A stretch of 64,000 nucleotides of DNA from Marinobacter caseinilyticus (GTDB lineage Bacteria > Pseudomonadota > Gammaproteobacteria > Pseudomonadales > Oleiphilaceae). The notes beneath the pieces are model-generated. The model made no database searches. It was not told the DNA's origin and saw only the letters and a program-made list of their open reading frames with translations. Both the position numbers and the translations under genes were made by a program. The DNA is taken from NCBI RefSeq assembly GCF_011074955.1, contig NZ_WUQJ01000022.1, forward strand, positions 1 through 64,000, given 5' to 3'. Positions 36,723 to 47,756 of the stretch are shown piece after piece (the stretch's first letter is position 1; each line of letters opens with the position of its first letter).

Positions 36723-37226
36723 TCTGCGTAGCTCCTTGACGCTGGGGATTCACTGAGAACGATCCGCCACAGACCGGCCCCAGAAAACGGGAGACTGTGG
36801 AGTCTGACCGGTTATCCACACTTAAATTCAGAATAGTACGGTGTAAAGTCGTTCTGTATAGAGTCGTTCTATGTCATGTCGCACTTGTATTGTAGCCCCA
36901 TCTCACAACAGCACGATGCTAACGTCGCCCAACAATCGCCGCCCACCTTTCAGGTAGCCCTGCCGCACCGTGTTCGAGCCGGGATCATCCAACTGACCCG
37001 GGGCCGACGTACCCTATGCATCCACGCCGTGGCACTCAGGGTCGCAATCTGCCAACCTGAGCAAACAGGCTCTCCGGACAGTTGTCCGTCGCCACCGAAC
37101 GACGGGATATCCGATGCCGTTAGGTGCATTGCGGTACGAAAAACACCTTATGACGGCGTCCCCATACGTTATGCTGCGACGTCCGGGCCGACAATTCGCC
37201 ACCCTGTTTTTCTTGAGGTCAACACC
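36723..37226. other. Intergenic region between sdaA and the M17 aminopeptidase gene, 504 bases
   Basis: The region separates divergent genes and should hold both promoters. A plus-strand frame continuous with the aminopeptidase is open from 36876, but its predicted residues lack any known domain and no ribosome site supports an early start. The only clear structure is the 15-base-period repeat at 36847-36870. Confidence 0.6.
36847..36870. promoter_or_regulatory. Direct repeat upstream of sdaA
   Basis: AGTCGTTCT occurs twice with a 15-base period (36847-36855 and 36862-36870), about 125 to 148 bases upstream of sdaA. It could be a regulator-binding repeat; no regulator gene is adjacent. Confidence 0.35.
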
Positions 37227-38770
37227 ATGAAGCCAACGCTGCCACTCCCTGTCTTCCCGACCATCGCGCTTGAGACAACGTCACTGACGTCCGCCGCCTG
37301 GGAGTCCGACAACGCCTGTGGGCTGGTACTGTTATTGCCGAATGACTCGAAAGCGTCGAAAGGACCGAATGGACAGGCAGGTCAATGGGCGGCGCTCGAG
37401 CAAACCCCCTGGGCCGACGCCCTGAGTCTGCGCCTGGCGGCCTTCCCGGAGAAGACCAACCCGGTGGTCACCACCACGCCCAATGGCCTGCGCACCGCCA
37501 TCGGATTTATCGACGAGAACGTCTCCAGCTTTAAATTGCTGACCCTGGCCCGCAAGCTGGTCGGTCCATTGCTGAATGAGCGACCACGCCAGATTAGAGT
37601 GGTGTCCCTGCTTGATGATGACGGCGCCGCCCAGGCCATGGCCAACGCCCTGGTAGCGGCGGTGCATGCCGCCGTGTTCCGGTTGCCCAAAATCACCGGC
37701 AAACCGGAGCCCGTTTCGGCTCTGGCAACGGTCACCTTTGTGGGTGCCTATGGGGAGGTAGATTTCAGCCATGCCCTGGCCACCGCCGAGGGCAACAATC
37801 TGGCCCGTTGGCTGACGCAATTACCGGGTAACTACCTGACGCCCGCCCTGTATCGCCATTACGCCGAGACCCTGGCGAAGCAGGAAGGCTGGGGTGCCGA
37901 CTTTATTGATTTGAAACGGCTGGAAAAACTGGGCGCCGGGGCGTTTTTATCAGTCACCGAGGCCAGCCCCAACCGCGATGCCGGCATACTGCACCTGACC
38001 CACCGGCCCAAGGGTTCCAGCGGACCGGCGCTGGCCCTGGTGGGCAAAGGCATCTGTTTCGATACCGGCGGCACCAACCTCAAGGTCGGTGGCGGCATGC
38101 TGGGCATGCACGGTGACATGCAAGGCAGTGCGGTCGCCCTCGGCACCTTCCTGGCGCTCACTCGCCTGGGCTTCAAACAGCCGCTGGACTGCTGGCTGGC
38201 ACTGGCGGAAAACCACATTGGCCCGGACGCGGTAAAGTGCAACGATGTCATTACCGCGCTGAACGGCACCACCATTGAGCTGATCAATACCGATGCCGAA
38301 GGCCGCATGGTGCTGGCCGACACCCTGGCCCTCGCCAGCCGCGAGAAGCCGGCCGCCATTCTGGATTATGCCACCCTGACCGGTGCCGTGGTCGCCGCCC
38401 TGGGCCAGCGCATGGCGGGCGCCATGACCAACCGACGCGACTGGGTTGAGCCCATCATCCAGGCTGGCGAGCACTGCGGTGAACGGGTCTGGCCCATGCC
38501 CTATGAGGACGACTACGACGAGGACCTGGAATCCCAGGTGGCTGATACCCTGCAATGCCGGACCCAGGGCGCCGGCGATCATCTTTACGCAGCCCGTTTC
38601 CTCGGCCGTTTTGTCGACCAAGGCATTGGCTGGGTTCACGTCGACATGGCTTCATCCGGCACCCATAAAGGCGGCCTGGCGCAGATACCCACCGACGTGC
38701 AGGGCTTCGGTGTGCGTTTCGGCGTCGAGTGGTTTAGCAACCGGGTCAAAGCAAAAGGAGCTGCGACGTC

Positions 38771-38774
<4 letters not shown>
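37227..38774 (+). CDS. Leucyl aminopeptidase family protein (M17)
   Basis: 515 residues. M17 peptidases are cytoplasmic hexamers with two metal ions that trim N-terminal residues from peptides. The catalytic domain shows VGKGICFDTGGTNLKVGGGM, the diagnostic NTDAEGRMVLADTLALA with metal ligands and the conserved Arg, and YATLTGAVVAALGQRMAGAM. The N-terminal domain is divergent. TTGAGGTCAACACC precedes ATG 37227. The stop overlaps the next start as ATGA, indicating translational coupling with the 38771-40738 gene. Confidence 0.92.
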
Positions 38775-40738
<1,964 letters not shown>

Positions 40739-40852
40739 CGACCCATTACGCTGTTGGTTGCGCGATCCATTATTTGGTCAAGGCACCGCCGAGCGCTCAG
40801 TAGGCGCAACGTCACCACTGTAGTACACCACTCAACAGGAAACCCGAGCTCA

Positions 40853-41545
40853 ATGCGACTCGATTACTTTATTGCCAATAGCGCCAACCAGTCCCGTAAA
40901 GAAGCCCGCCGCACCATCATGGCGGGGCGTGTCACCATCGACGGCACCGTCTGCAAAAAAGCCGCAACCCCGGTGTCGGGGCACGAAACGATTCAGTTCG
41001 ATGCCCGCGACATGATCCTGCCCGGAGAGCGCTATTTAATGCTCAACAAACCCGCAGATCTGGTCAGTGCCACCACCGATGACGACAACGCTACGGTGAT
41101 GGAGTTGCTGCCACCGGAGTTGCGCCGCAATCTCCGTATCGCGGGTCGCCTGGATCGCGACACCACCGGGCTGCTGCTGCTGACCACCGACGGCCAATGG
41201 TCCCACCGGGTAACCTCGCCCAACGCGCTGTGCACCAAAACCTATCGGGTGACGGTCGCCGATCCAATAACCGACGCCATGGTCCAGGCGCTGAGCGAAG
41301 GTGTGACGCTGAAGCGGGAGAGCAAGCCCACGGCAGCGGCGCACCTTGAACGTCTCAGCGCCAAAGAGGTCCGATTGACCATCACTGAGGGACGCTACCA
41401 TCAGGTCAAGCGCATGCTCGCCGCCGTTGGCAACCACGTGGTGGCGCTGCATCGTGAACAAATTGGTGAGGTTAGCCTTGATCCGGCGCTGGCACCGGGA
41501 GAATTCCGGGCGCTGACCGAAGCTGAGATTGGGAGCTTTCGATAA
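40853..41545 (+). CDS. rsuA: 16S rRNA pseudouridine(516) synthase RsuA-type
   Basis: 230 residues. An S4 RNA-binding domain (MRLDYFIANSANQSRKEAR) is followed by the pseudouridine synthase domain with RIAGRLDRDTTGLLLLTTDG, where the Asp is catalytic, then KTYRVTV and EGRYHQVKRMLAAVGN. The length and S4 fusion fit RsuA, which modifies U516; RluB/E/F-type relatives are the alternative. ATG 40853 begins the S4 domain; the frame upstream is open but non-conserved. Confidence 0.93.
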   Translation: MRLDYFIANSANQSRKEARRTIMAGRVTIDGTVCKKAATPVSGHETIQFDARDMILPGERYLMLNKPADLVSATTDDDNATVMELLPPELRRNLRIAGRLDRDTTGLLLLTTDGQWSHRVTSPNALCTKTYRVTVADPITDAMVQALSEGVTLKRESKPTAAAHLERLSAKEVRLTITEGRYHQVKRMLAAVGNHVVALHREQIGEVSLDPALAPGEFRALTEAEIGSFR

Positions 41546-41644
41546 TACGGACACGCCAGTCGGTAACGGCTGGCCACCTGACTGCGCTCAACGCTCAGTC
41601 CAATCGTCGCCAAGACATGAAAAACTGGCCGACGACAGACACTG

Positions 41645-44071
41645 TCAGTTCGATTCGCGTTCCTGGCGCGAGGCCGGGGTCGGCGCTACCAGAGTCGCAC
41701 CCGGCATCCGGAAATATTCACCCTGGGAGAAATCGATACCCAGTGCCACCACCTTGGCCTGGACGTCTTCACTGTGCACAAATTCTGCCACGGTTTTGAT
41801 GTCCAGGCTGCGGGCGAACTGCACAATGCCCTTGGCGATAGCAAACGCGGTGCGGTCCTGATCCAGATTCTGGATCAGGCTACCGTCGATCTTGATGATA
41901 TCGACATTCAGGCGCATCAGATGCTCGAAGTTGGCGTAGCCGGTACCAAAATCGTCAATGGCGATCTGACAGCCAAAGCGTTTGACCTGTTCGATAAAGT
42001 GGAGCACCTGACTGTAGTTCTCGATGCCATCTGACTCAAGAATCTCGAAGATCACCCGCTTACCGATATCGCCGTCACGCAAGTGTTGGAGAATCAGATC
42101 CAGCACCTCGGGTTCAACCAGATCCGCGTAAGACAAGTTGATGGAAAACTCGTAGGGTTGCTGACGGAACAACTCAAACGATTTGTCGATCATTACGCAG
42201 GTTAACTGCCGGCCGAGCCTCAGTTTGTGAGCGATCCCCAAAAAATGCCCAGCGGTGGCAACCTCACCCCGTTCATCCTCCATCCGCACCAGGCATTCGT
42301 ATTTGCTGATGCATTCTCTACGGTTGTCAAAAATGGGCTGAACATGCGGCACAATCTGATTGTTGATCAGCGCATCCTTGAGCCGTCGCGCCCAGTAAAG
42401 ATTTTGCTGGTAGCCTTTCTCCACCTGCTCCTGAGAGTCATAAATCATGTAGTTGCGCAGATGGTCGCGAGCCCGCAACAGGGCGATGGTGGCCTGACTC
42501 AGTAGCTGGCCCGCCGCGGCCTTACCCCGGTTTCTGACACGACAGGCAATGCCGGCGCTGGCATCCACGCTGAGTGACTGCTGTTGCCAGTCGATACTTT
42601 GGTGGCGAAGAAACCCACTGAGCTGGCCCGCAAATTCGTGAATCTCGGACTCCTTGATGGTCGGGCCCAGCAGCGCAAATTCGGCCCCGGGCAGCTTGTA
42701 GAGCCTGGCTTTGAAAACGGCGGCGTGGGCACGGCAAAACTCAGGAATCCGGCTGGCAAGCACCACCAACACCCCATCGCCACAAGCTTCACCAAACAGG
42801 CTGTTCAGCTCCTTGAAGCGATCGAGATTGATCAGCATGAGGCAGGCCCCACTTTGGGTTTCAAGATCTTTCAGCAACTTTGCCCGGTTGGGAAGGCCTG
42901 TCAGTGCATCGGTATAGGACGCCTGCAAGTCTCGCATCAGCTGCAGAATTCGATAGAGCAGGAGCAAACTCAACAGCAATAACACGGACCCGGTGATCAG
43001 CAGAATATGGGTGTTGGTCTCCTCCATCGGCACCAGCACACTGTCAATCTCATCCCGGGGGACACCCGCTCCATAGATCATGCCAGCGGGAGTGGTGGCG
43101 TAGTAAAGCTCATAAATTCGTTCGTCAACGGTGACGACCCGAGTACGCAGACGGTCATCCATCGCCTCCGATGTCAACGAGATCCCGGGGTCGCCCTGCT
43201 TTGACGCGGCGGCCAGATTCTGCGCGAGAATGGCATCAATCAGTTGTTGTTCCAGTACCGTGTCCTGGCCCTGGGCCAGACTGGACAGGTTTCGGTTATT
43301 ACGATCGTTGAGAAAGGCGAAACTGTTGTCAGTGACGGCTACGCGGCTGACCAGATCGATAATTTCGGTGGCCGCCCAATCTGTCGTCACCACACCGATC
43401 AGTTGACGATCCGCACTGAACATGGGGACGGCCAGGGTCAGCACCGCTCTGTTATTGGCAAAATCAAAGTACACGGGTGACCAGTAGACCCGCTCAACGG
43501 GCGGCTGGTCCGCCTGCCACTTCGGGCCAAACGTCAGGTCGAACCAGGGAGCGTTACGATATTGGGTAGCCGCTACCACCCGTGAAATGGTGTTCGCGCC
43601 GGACCCGGATTCGCTCTGCACAAAATAGGACGAGTAAGTATCTCCGGGAGCGGCCAGAATGCCCGGCTCAAACCAGATGCCCGCACCCGACGCCCCGTCG
43701 GAATTTTGCAGGTGTTGACGCAGAGCCCGCTCCAATGGCGCCTGCAGTCGGGTTTGATCCGTGCCACCGGTTGAACGGTCACGGGACAGTCGATAAAAGG
43801 TTTCGCCGATCAAGGAGAAGGCCGAGGTCTGCCGCGCAAGGGCAAGCTGCCGTGCTTCAATGCGGGTAAGGCTGGCAAAAAAGACATCGCGAATCTGATC
43901 TCGCCGGAGGTCAGAGAGCGCTTGCTGGGAGTAGTTGAGGTTAAGGTGGGAGAGCAACAGCATGCCGGTAAAAAACAACCCAATCAGCAACACAAACAAC
44001 CCCATGATAGGGTGTATGGTGCGCTTGCCTCGCCAGAGGTTCAGTGGCGATGTCCACCAGACAGGTGCCAA
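41645..44071 (-). CDS. Membrane GGDEF-EAL protein with extracytoplasmic Cache domain
   Basis: 808 residues. TM1 (about 22-42), a long periplasmic sensor of dCache type with WFDLTFGPKW and PVERVYWSPVYFD, TM2 (about 355-375), then GGDEF (DALTGLPNRAKLLKDLE) and EAL domains. The GGDEF signature is replaced by PGAEF (461-465), so cyclase activity is unlikely. In the EAL domain the signature is ECL (592-594), but the other residues are kept: SINLSYADL, IFEILESDG, AIDDFGTGYANF, IIKIDGSLI and VAEFVHSEDV. The predicted output is c-di-GMP hydrolysis controlled by a periplasmic ligand. Confidence 0.92.
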   Translation of the reverse strand: MAPVWWTSPLNLWRGKRTIHPIMGLFVLLIGLFFTGMLLLSHLNLNYSQQALSDLRRDQIRDVFFASLTRIEARQLALARQTSAFSLIGETFYRLSRDRSTGGTDQTRLQAPLERALRQHLQNSDGASGAGIWFEPGILAAPGDTYSSYFVQSESGSGANTISRVVAATQYRNAPWFDLTFGPKWQADQPPVERVYWSPVYFDFANNRAVLTLAVPMFSADRQLIGVVTTDWAATEIIDLVSRVAVTDNSFAFLNDRNNRNLSSLAQGQDTVLEQQLIDAILAQNLAAASKQGDPGISLTSEAMDDRLRTRVVTVDERIYELYYATTPAGMIYGAGVPRDEIDSVLVPMEETNTHILLITGSVLLLLSLLLLYRILQLMRDLQASYTDALTGLPNRAKLLKDLETQSGACLMLINLDRFKELNSLFGEACGDGVLVVLASRIPEFCRAHAAVFKARLYKLPGAEFALLGPTIKESEIHEFAGQLSGFLRHQSIDWQQQSLSVDASAGIACRVRNRGKAAAGQLLSQATIALLRARDHLRNYMIYDSQEQVEKGYQQNLYWARRLKDALINNQIVPHVQPIFDNRRECISKYECLVRMEDERGEVATAGHFLGIAHKLRLGRQLTCVMIDKSFELFRQQPYEFSINLSYADLVEPEVLDLILQHLRDGDIGKRVIFEILESDGIENYSQVLHFIEQVKRFGCQIAIDDFGTGYANFEHLMRLNVDIIKIDGSLIQNLDQDRTAFAIAKGIVQFARSLDIKTVAEFVHSEDVQAKVVALGIDFSQGEYFRMPGATLVAPTPASRQERESN

Positions 44072-44109
44072 AACGCTATGGCTTCCTGACCTGGCCAGAC
44101 GGCATCCTG

Positions 44110-44868
44110 TCAGTTCTGGTCAGGTAAGGTGCTGGCCGTCTCATAGCCGCGTTCCGCGGCCAGTGAACTCCATTTCTCGGCAGCTTTAGAATCCCGCTTA
44201 ACCCCTCGTCCCGATGCATACATTTCCCCCAATAAATGAGAAGCGGCACCCGAGTGCGGTGCGGCCTCACTGGCCCAGCGGAACGCGTTGGCATAATCTT
44301 TCAGTGCAAAAGTCATCAACGCCATATTGGTCTGGGCTTGCGTATCCCCCTGGAGGGCAGGTTCACGGCAGGCCTTGAGGCCCTCGCTGTAATTCCGTAT
44401 GGCCGTCAACAGGTAGCAGTCGTTCAACTGCTTGGAGATTCCTGCCACCGGCTGTTTATTATGCGCCGTTAAACGTCGGGCGTAGGCTTCAACATCGTCA
44501 GGACAGGAATAGAGATACCCGGTGCGGTAGCTGCTCAAAGCCTCTTCGGTCGCCGGCTCGGCACTGAAGCGGCGAGCGACTTCCTCACAACGCCGCGCGC
44601 GCTCCTCCGCCACCCGCTGGCGCAAGTTAGCATCACCCTCCTGGCGCGCAAGGTAAACGGTCAGAGGATCAATGTAGGGCTGGGCGAACAATTCTGCCAA
44701 CAGGCGTTCGCCGGCCGCAGTATCCGAATCCGCATTCTCCAAGGCTTTACTGCCCGCGCTGTTGTCTATGTCTGGTGCCAACTCTCCCTCTGGCATTACC
44801 GGGGTCCGGACAATTGCGCAGCCCGCCAGCAAAACGATGCCTGCCAGCGTAACGAAAAGTTGGTACAT
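44110..44868 (-). CDS. Sel1/TPR-type repeat lipoprotein
   Basis: 252 residues. Lipoprotein signal FVTLAGIVLLAGCAIV, a charged linker, a helical domain with four Cys (RARRCEEVARRF; GYLYSCPDDV; LNDCYLLTAIRN; GLKACREPAL) and Sel1-like repeats at the C-terminus (GAASHLLGEMYASGRGVKRD). ATG 44868 follows AGGTGGGTTTTG; the open frame starts 11 codons earlier without a ribosome site. It lies 38 bases upstream of the GGDEF-EAL gene in the same direction, so both may form one unit. Confidence 0.85.
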   Translation of the reverse strand: MYQLFVTLAGIVLLAGCAIVRTPVMPEGELAPDIDNSAGSKALENADSDTAAGERLLAELFAQPYIDPLTVYLARQEGDANLRQRVAEERARRCEEVARRFSAEPATEEALSSYRTGYLYSCPDDVEAYARRLTAHNKQPVAGISKQLNDCYLLTAIRNYSEGLKACREPALQGDTQAQTNMALMTFALKDYANAFRWASEAAPHSGAASHLLGEMYASGRGVKRDSKAAEKWSSLAAERGYETASTLPDQN

Positions 44869-45156
44869 CAAAACCCACCTAAATAGCGACAAGTTACCCA
44901 CGTTATTAGTTTTCCACAGTGGTCGCAGAAAAACCGTTATCTTTTAGTATCAAAAACATTGCTGGTTGTTAATGTTATTGAGCAACCACCGGTCGATACA
45001 ACGCACTAGTATAGCACCGGGACATCGATCCGCCCGATCGGCCGCCGCGCCCTCCTCAATACGCTAGAGATCAGAACCTGTTGGCAGTACGACTCTTCAC
45101 AACCTCAGCCGGCCAGGCACCATGAAACCCGGCAAAAAAGGCTTCGTTACGATCAC

Positions 45157-45597
45157 CTACTGTTGCTTCAAGGTCTTGTTGTATACATGCTGCGTCTTGA
45201 TGCGCTGATAGCCAAGACTTTCATAAAACGGATGCGAGGCATGCCGCAAAGCATTCGAGCGGACGCACACCACCGCCAATGCCTGGCTTTCAGCCCACTG
45301 TTCGGCCGCCGTCACCAGTGCCCGACCCACACCGGTGCGCCGGCGGGCGTCGCTAACCACCAGGCCGGTCAACTCCGCGAAGGGGCCAGATTCCAGGCCT
45401 AGCCTGCGCTCGATAACACCCCAGCCTAGCAGATCCGAGGCATCGGATTCCGCCACCAGCACCTGGTATTGGTCAGAACCCAACAATATCGCCAGACGGT
45501 CTCCCATCGCCTGCGCGTCGGCGGGGTATCCGAGCTGGCTGGTCAGGCGCGCCAGCGCCTTCGTGTCGGTTTGTCGGGCAACCCGGATGTGGGGCAC
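45157..45597 (-). CDS. GNAT-family N-acetyltransferase
   Basis: 146 residues, a complete GNAT fold with the acetyl-CoA loop VSDARRRTGVGRALVTAAE and the C-terminal HPFYESLGYQRIKTQHVYNK. The substrate is unknown. It stands alone between the lipoprotein unit and the Old Yellow Enzyme gene. Confidence 0.92.
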   Translation of the reverse strand: MPHIRVARQTDTKALARLTSQLGYPADAQAMGDRLAILLGSDQYQVLVAESDASDLLGWGVIERRLGLESGPFAELTGLVVSDARRRTGVGRALVTAAEQWAESQALAVVCVRSNALRHASHPFYESLGYQRIKTQHVYNKTLKQQ

Positions 45598-45981
45598 GTT
45601 ACTCTCCCGGTAATCTCCCAGTAAACGGTGACGCCTTCGACATCTTTACGCTGGCAGTATAGCAAACGGCTCACCGAGCTTAAGCGTTGGCAAAAATATC
45701 CCCTACGGAACGGCGTGAACCCACTGACGTCCCAGCCGGTTACTGAACCCCGCTACTGGCAACTGTATCCGACACCTCAGCTTCGCAGCAGGCCCGGGGC
45801 TGCCGGATTCGGTCTTGAAGCCGTGAGGGGCCCCCGAAGCGGAGGCGTCGGCCACGAAACAACGTTTGGCGGCCGACCGTGGCGCACACAGAGATGAACG
45901 TATCCCCCGGTCCGGATCGCTGAACCAAAAAAGCCGCAGTGCGAGCGCGCTGCGGCTTCAATCAAAGCTCGTGCCCGTCGA
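45598..45981. other. Intergenic region, 384 bases
   Basis: It holds the promoter of the GNAT gene (minus strand) and the terminator of the Old Yellow Enzyme gene at 45925-45960. Several open frames cross it, but none has a ribosome site or recognisable content. Confidence 0.6.
45925..45960 (-). terminator. Terminator of the Old Yellow Enzyme gene
   Basis: Minus strand: GAAGCCGCAG, a short loop, CTGCGGCTT, then a T-run (TTTTTTGG), starting about 20 bases after the stop codon. Confidence 0.85.
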
Positions 45982-47094
45982 TCAATAAAGCTTGGCCAGA
46001 GACTTCTTGGCAAATGGCTCGATGCTATCCCCACGGCCATCTTTCAGTTTCACCAGCCACTCGGGATCCTGCAGCAACGCGCGTCCTACCGCCACCAGAT
46101 CAAACTCCTGGTTGTTCATGCGCTCAACCAGCTCATCAATGCCGGACTGCTCCACGGCCTCTTTTTTGCTGGCGAAGGTGCCGCTGATGAAGTCTTCGGT
46201 CAGCCCCACACTGCCCACGGACATGGTCGGCTTGCCGGTAATTTTCTGGGTCCAGCCAGCCAGGTTCAGGTTAGAGCCCTCAAACTCGGGCTCCCAGAAC
46301 CGGCGGGTAGAGGCGTGGAAGATATCTACGCCAGCCTCAACCAACGGCATCAAAAACGCTTCCAGCTCGGCCGGGGTGTTGGCCAGTTTGGCGTCGAAGG
46401 CCTGCATTTTCCACTGGGAGAATCGCAGCATGATGGGGTACTCGGGGCCGACGCGCTGGCGAATGGCTTCGATGATTTCGATGGCGAAGCGCTGGCGGTT
46501 AGCCATCGAGCCGCCGTACTCGTCGTCACGCTGGTTGGTGCCTTCCCAGAAGAACTGATCAATGATGTAACCGTGAGCGCCGTGGATTTCCACTCCGTCA
46601 AAGCCCAGTGCCTTGGCATCCTGGGCGGCATCGGCAAAGGCCAGAACCACCTCGGCAATGTCGTCTTTGGTCATGGCTTTACCATTGGCCTTGCCCGGAG
46701 CATACAGGCCGGACGGGCTGTAGCCCGGCACGCTTCCGTCAGGTTCCATGCCTTCTTTACGAATCGCACCCACGTGCCAGAGCTGCGGGAAGATTGCCCC
46801 ACCTGCTTCGTGCACGGCGTCCACCACATTTTTCCAACCCGCCAGGGCCTTATCACCATGGAACGCGGGCACATCAGGGTAGCCGTTGGCGGCCTTGTGA
46901 TTCACCGTCGTGCCCTCGGTGATCAACAGACCGACACCGCCTTCGGCACGACGACGGTAGTAGTCGACCACGTTCTCGCCCGGCACGTTGCCCGGCGAGA
47001 AGTTTCGTGTCATGGGGGCCATCGCCACCCGGTTACGGAGCTTCAGAGACTTGTCTTCAAAGGGCTGGAATAAAGGGCCGAGATTCATGGTCAT
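45982..47094 (-). CDS. Old Yellow Enzyme-family NADH:flavin oxidoreductase
   Basis: 370 residues, FMN TIM barrel. Signatures include RNRVAMAPMTRNFSPGN, GGVGLLITEGTTVN, FPQLWHVGAIRK, GFDGVEIHGAHGYIIDQFF with the substrate-binding His pair, and FDLVAVGRALLQDPEW. Such enzymes reduce activated alkenes, nitro compounds or quinones with NAD(P)H. AGGAGGCATAGCGCACC precedes the ATG. Divergent from an HxlR regulator, which probably senses a reactive electrophile that this enzyme removes. Confidence 0.93.
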   Translation of the reverse strand: MTMNLGPLFQPFEDKSLKLRNRVAMAPMTRNFSPGNVPGENVVDYYRRRAEGGVGLLITEGTTVNHKAANGYPDVPAFHGDKALAGWKNVVDAVHEAGGAIFPQLWHVGAIRKEGMEPDGSVPGYSPSGLYAPGKANGKAMTKDDIAEVVLAFADAAQDAKALGFDGVEIHGAHGYIIDQFFWEGTNQRDDEYGGSMANRQRFAIEIIEAIRQRVGPEYPIMLRFSQWKMQAFDAKLANTPAELEAFLMPLVEAGVDIFHASTRRFWEPEFEGSNLNLAGWTQKITGKPTMSVGSVGLTEDFISGTFASKKEAVEQSGIDELVERMNNQEFDLVAVGRALLQDPEWLVKLKDGRGDSIEPFAKKSLAKLY

Positions 47095-47168
47095 GGTGCG
47101 CTATGCCTCCTGATGGGCCGCAGACTGCCGCTCAATAACACGACTAACGAAAGGGTCGATCAATTAAG

Positions 47169-47231
47169 TAGCAACCTTGCTAGTTTGGTTTCGTGAAGCA
47201 ACCATATTGAATCTGGTTTTAAAATGCAACC
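47169..47231. promoter_or_regulatory. Repeated GCAACC operator boxes between OYE and hxlR genes
   Basis: TAGCAA-cc-TTGCTA is a palindrome at 47169-47182. The half-site GCAACC recurs at 47198 (AAGCAACCATATT) and 47226 (ATGCAACCCTATT), with spacings of 27 and 28 bases. All lie between divergent starts, as expected for HxlR control of both genes. Confidence 0.6.
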
Positions 47232-47252
47232 CTATTAGGTACACTCCCGATC

Positions 47253-47732
47253 ATGGCCAGAAAACGTTTCGATGATTCCCAATGCTCCGTCGCCCGCGCC
47301 CTCAATGAAGTGGGGGACTGGTGGTCGCTGCTGATTGTGCTGCAAGCCATGTACGGCACCCGCCGGTTCGTGGACTTTCAGCAGGAACTTGGCATCGCGC
47401 GCAATATCCTGTGTGACCGTTTGTCGCGACTGGTGGACAATCAGGTTCTGCGCAAAGTGGAAGTAGGGGAACACGGCTCCCGTCAGGAATATCGTCTGAC
47501 CGACAAGGGCCGCGAACTGTTTCCAGTGGTGATTGCCCTGCGGCAATGGGGTGATAAATGGAACCCCGCTCCGGACGGTGCCCCGTTGAACCTACGAGAC
47601 CGCAAGACTGGCCGACCGATTGCCCCGATGTCGGTGGAAGATGCCGACGGCAATCCGCTGACCGTGCGTGAAGTATTTCTGCCCGAGCACACTGAATCCG
47701 ACACCAGGAAAACCGATAACAAAACCGGTTAA
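47253..47732 (+). CDS. HxlR-family winged-helix regulator
   Basis: 159 residues. The HxlR domain shows QCSVARALNEVGDWWSLLIV with the conserved Cys11, RFVDFQQELGIARNILCDRL and VGEHGSRQEYRLTDKGREL. Many HxlR proteins sense electrophiles or quinones through this N-terminal Cys. A further Cys in the recognition helix is visible. Divergent from the Old Yellow Enzyme gene with repeated boxes between them. The C-terminal 40 residues look flexible. Confidence 0.92.
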   Translation: MARKRFDDSQCSVARALNEVGDWWSLLIVLQAMYGTRRFVDFQQELGIARNILCDRLSRLVDNQVLRKVEVGEHGSRQEYRLTDKGRELFPVVIALRQWGDKWNPAPDGAPLNLRDRKTGRPIAPMSVEDADGNPLTVREVFLPEHTESDTRKTDNKTG

Positions 47733-47756
47733 CGGCGACCCCGACCTGCCTTCAGA

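Noticed and set aside
36876..37226. N-terminal extension of the M17 aminopeptidase
   Set aside because: No domain, no ribosome site, and the family N-terminus fits ATG 37227.
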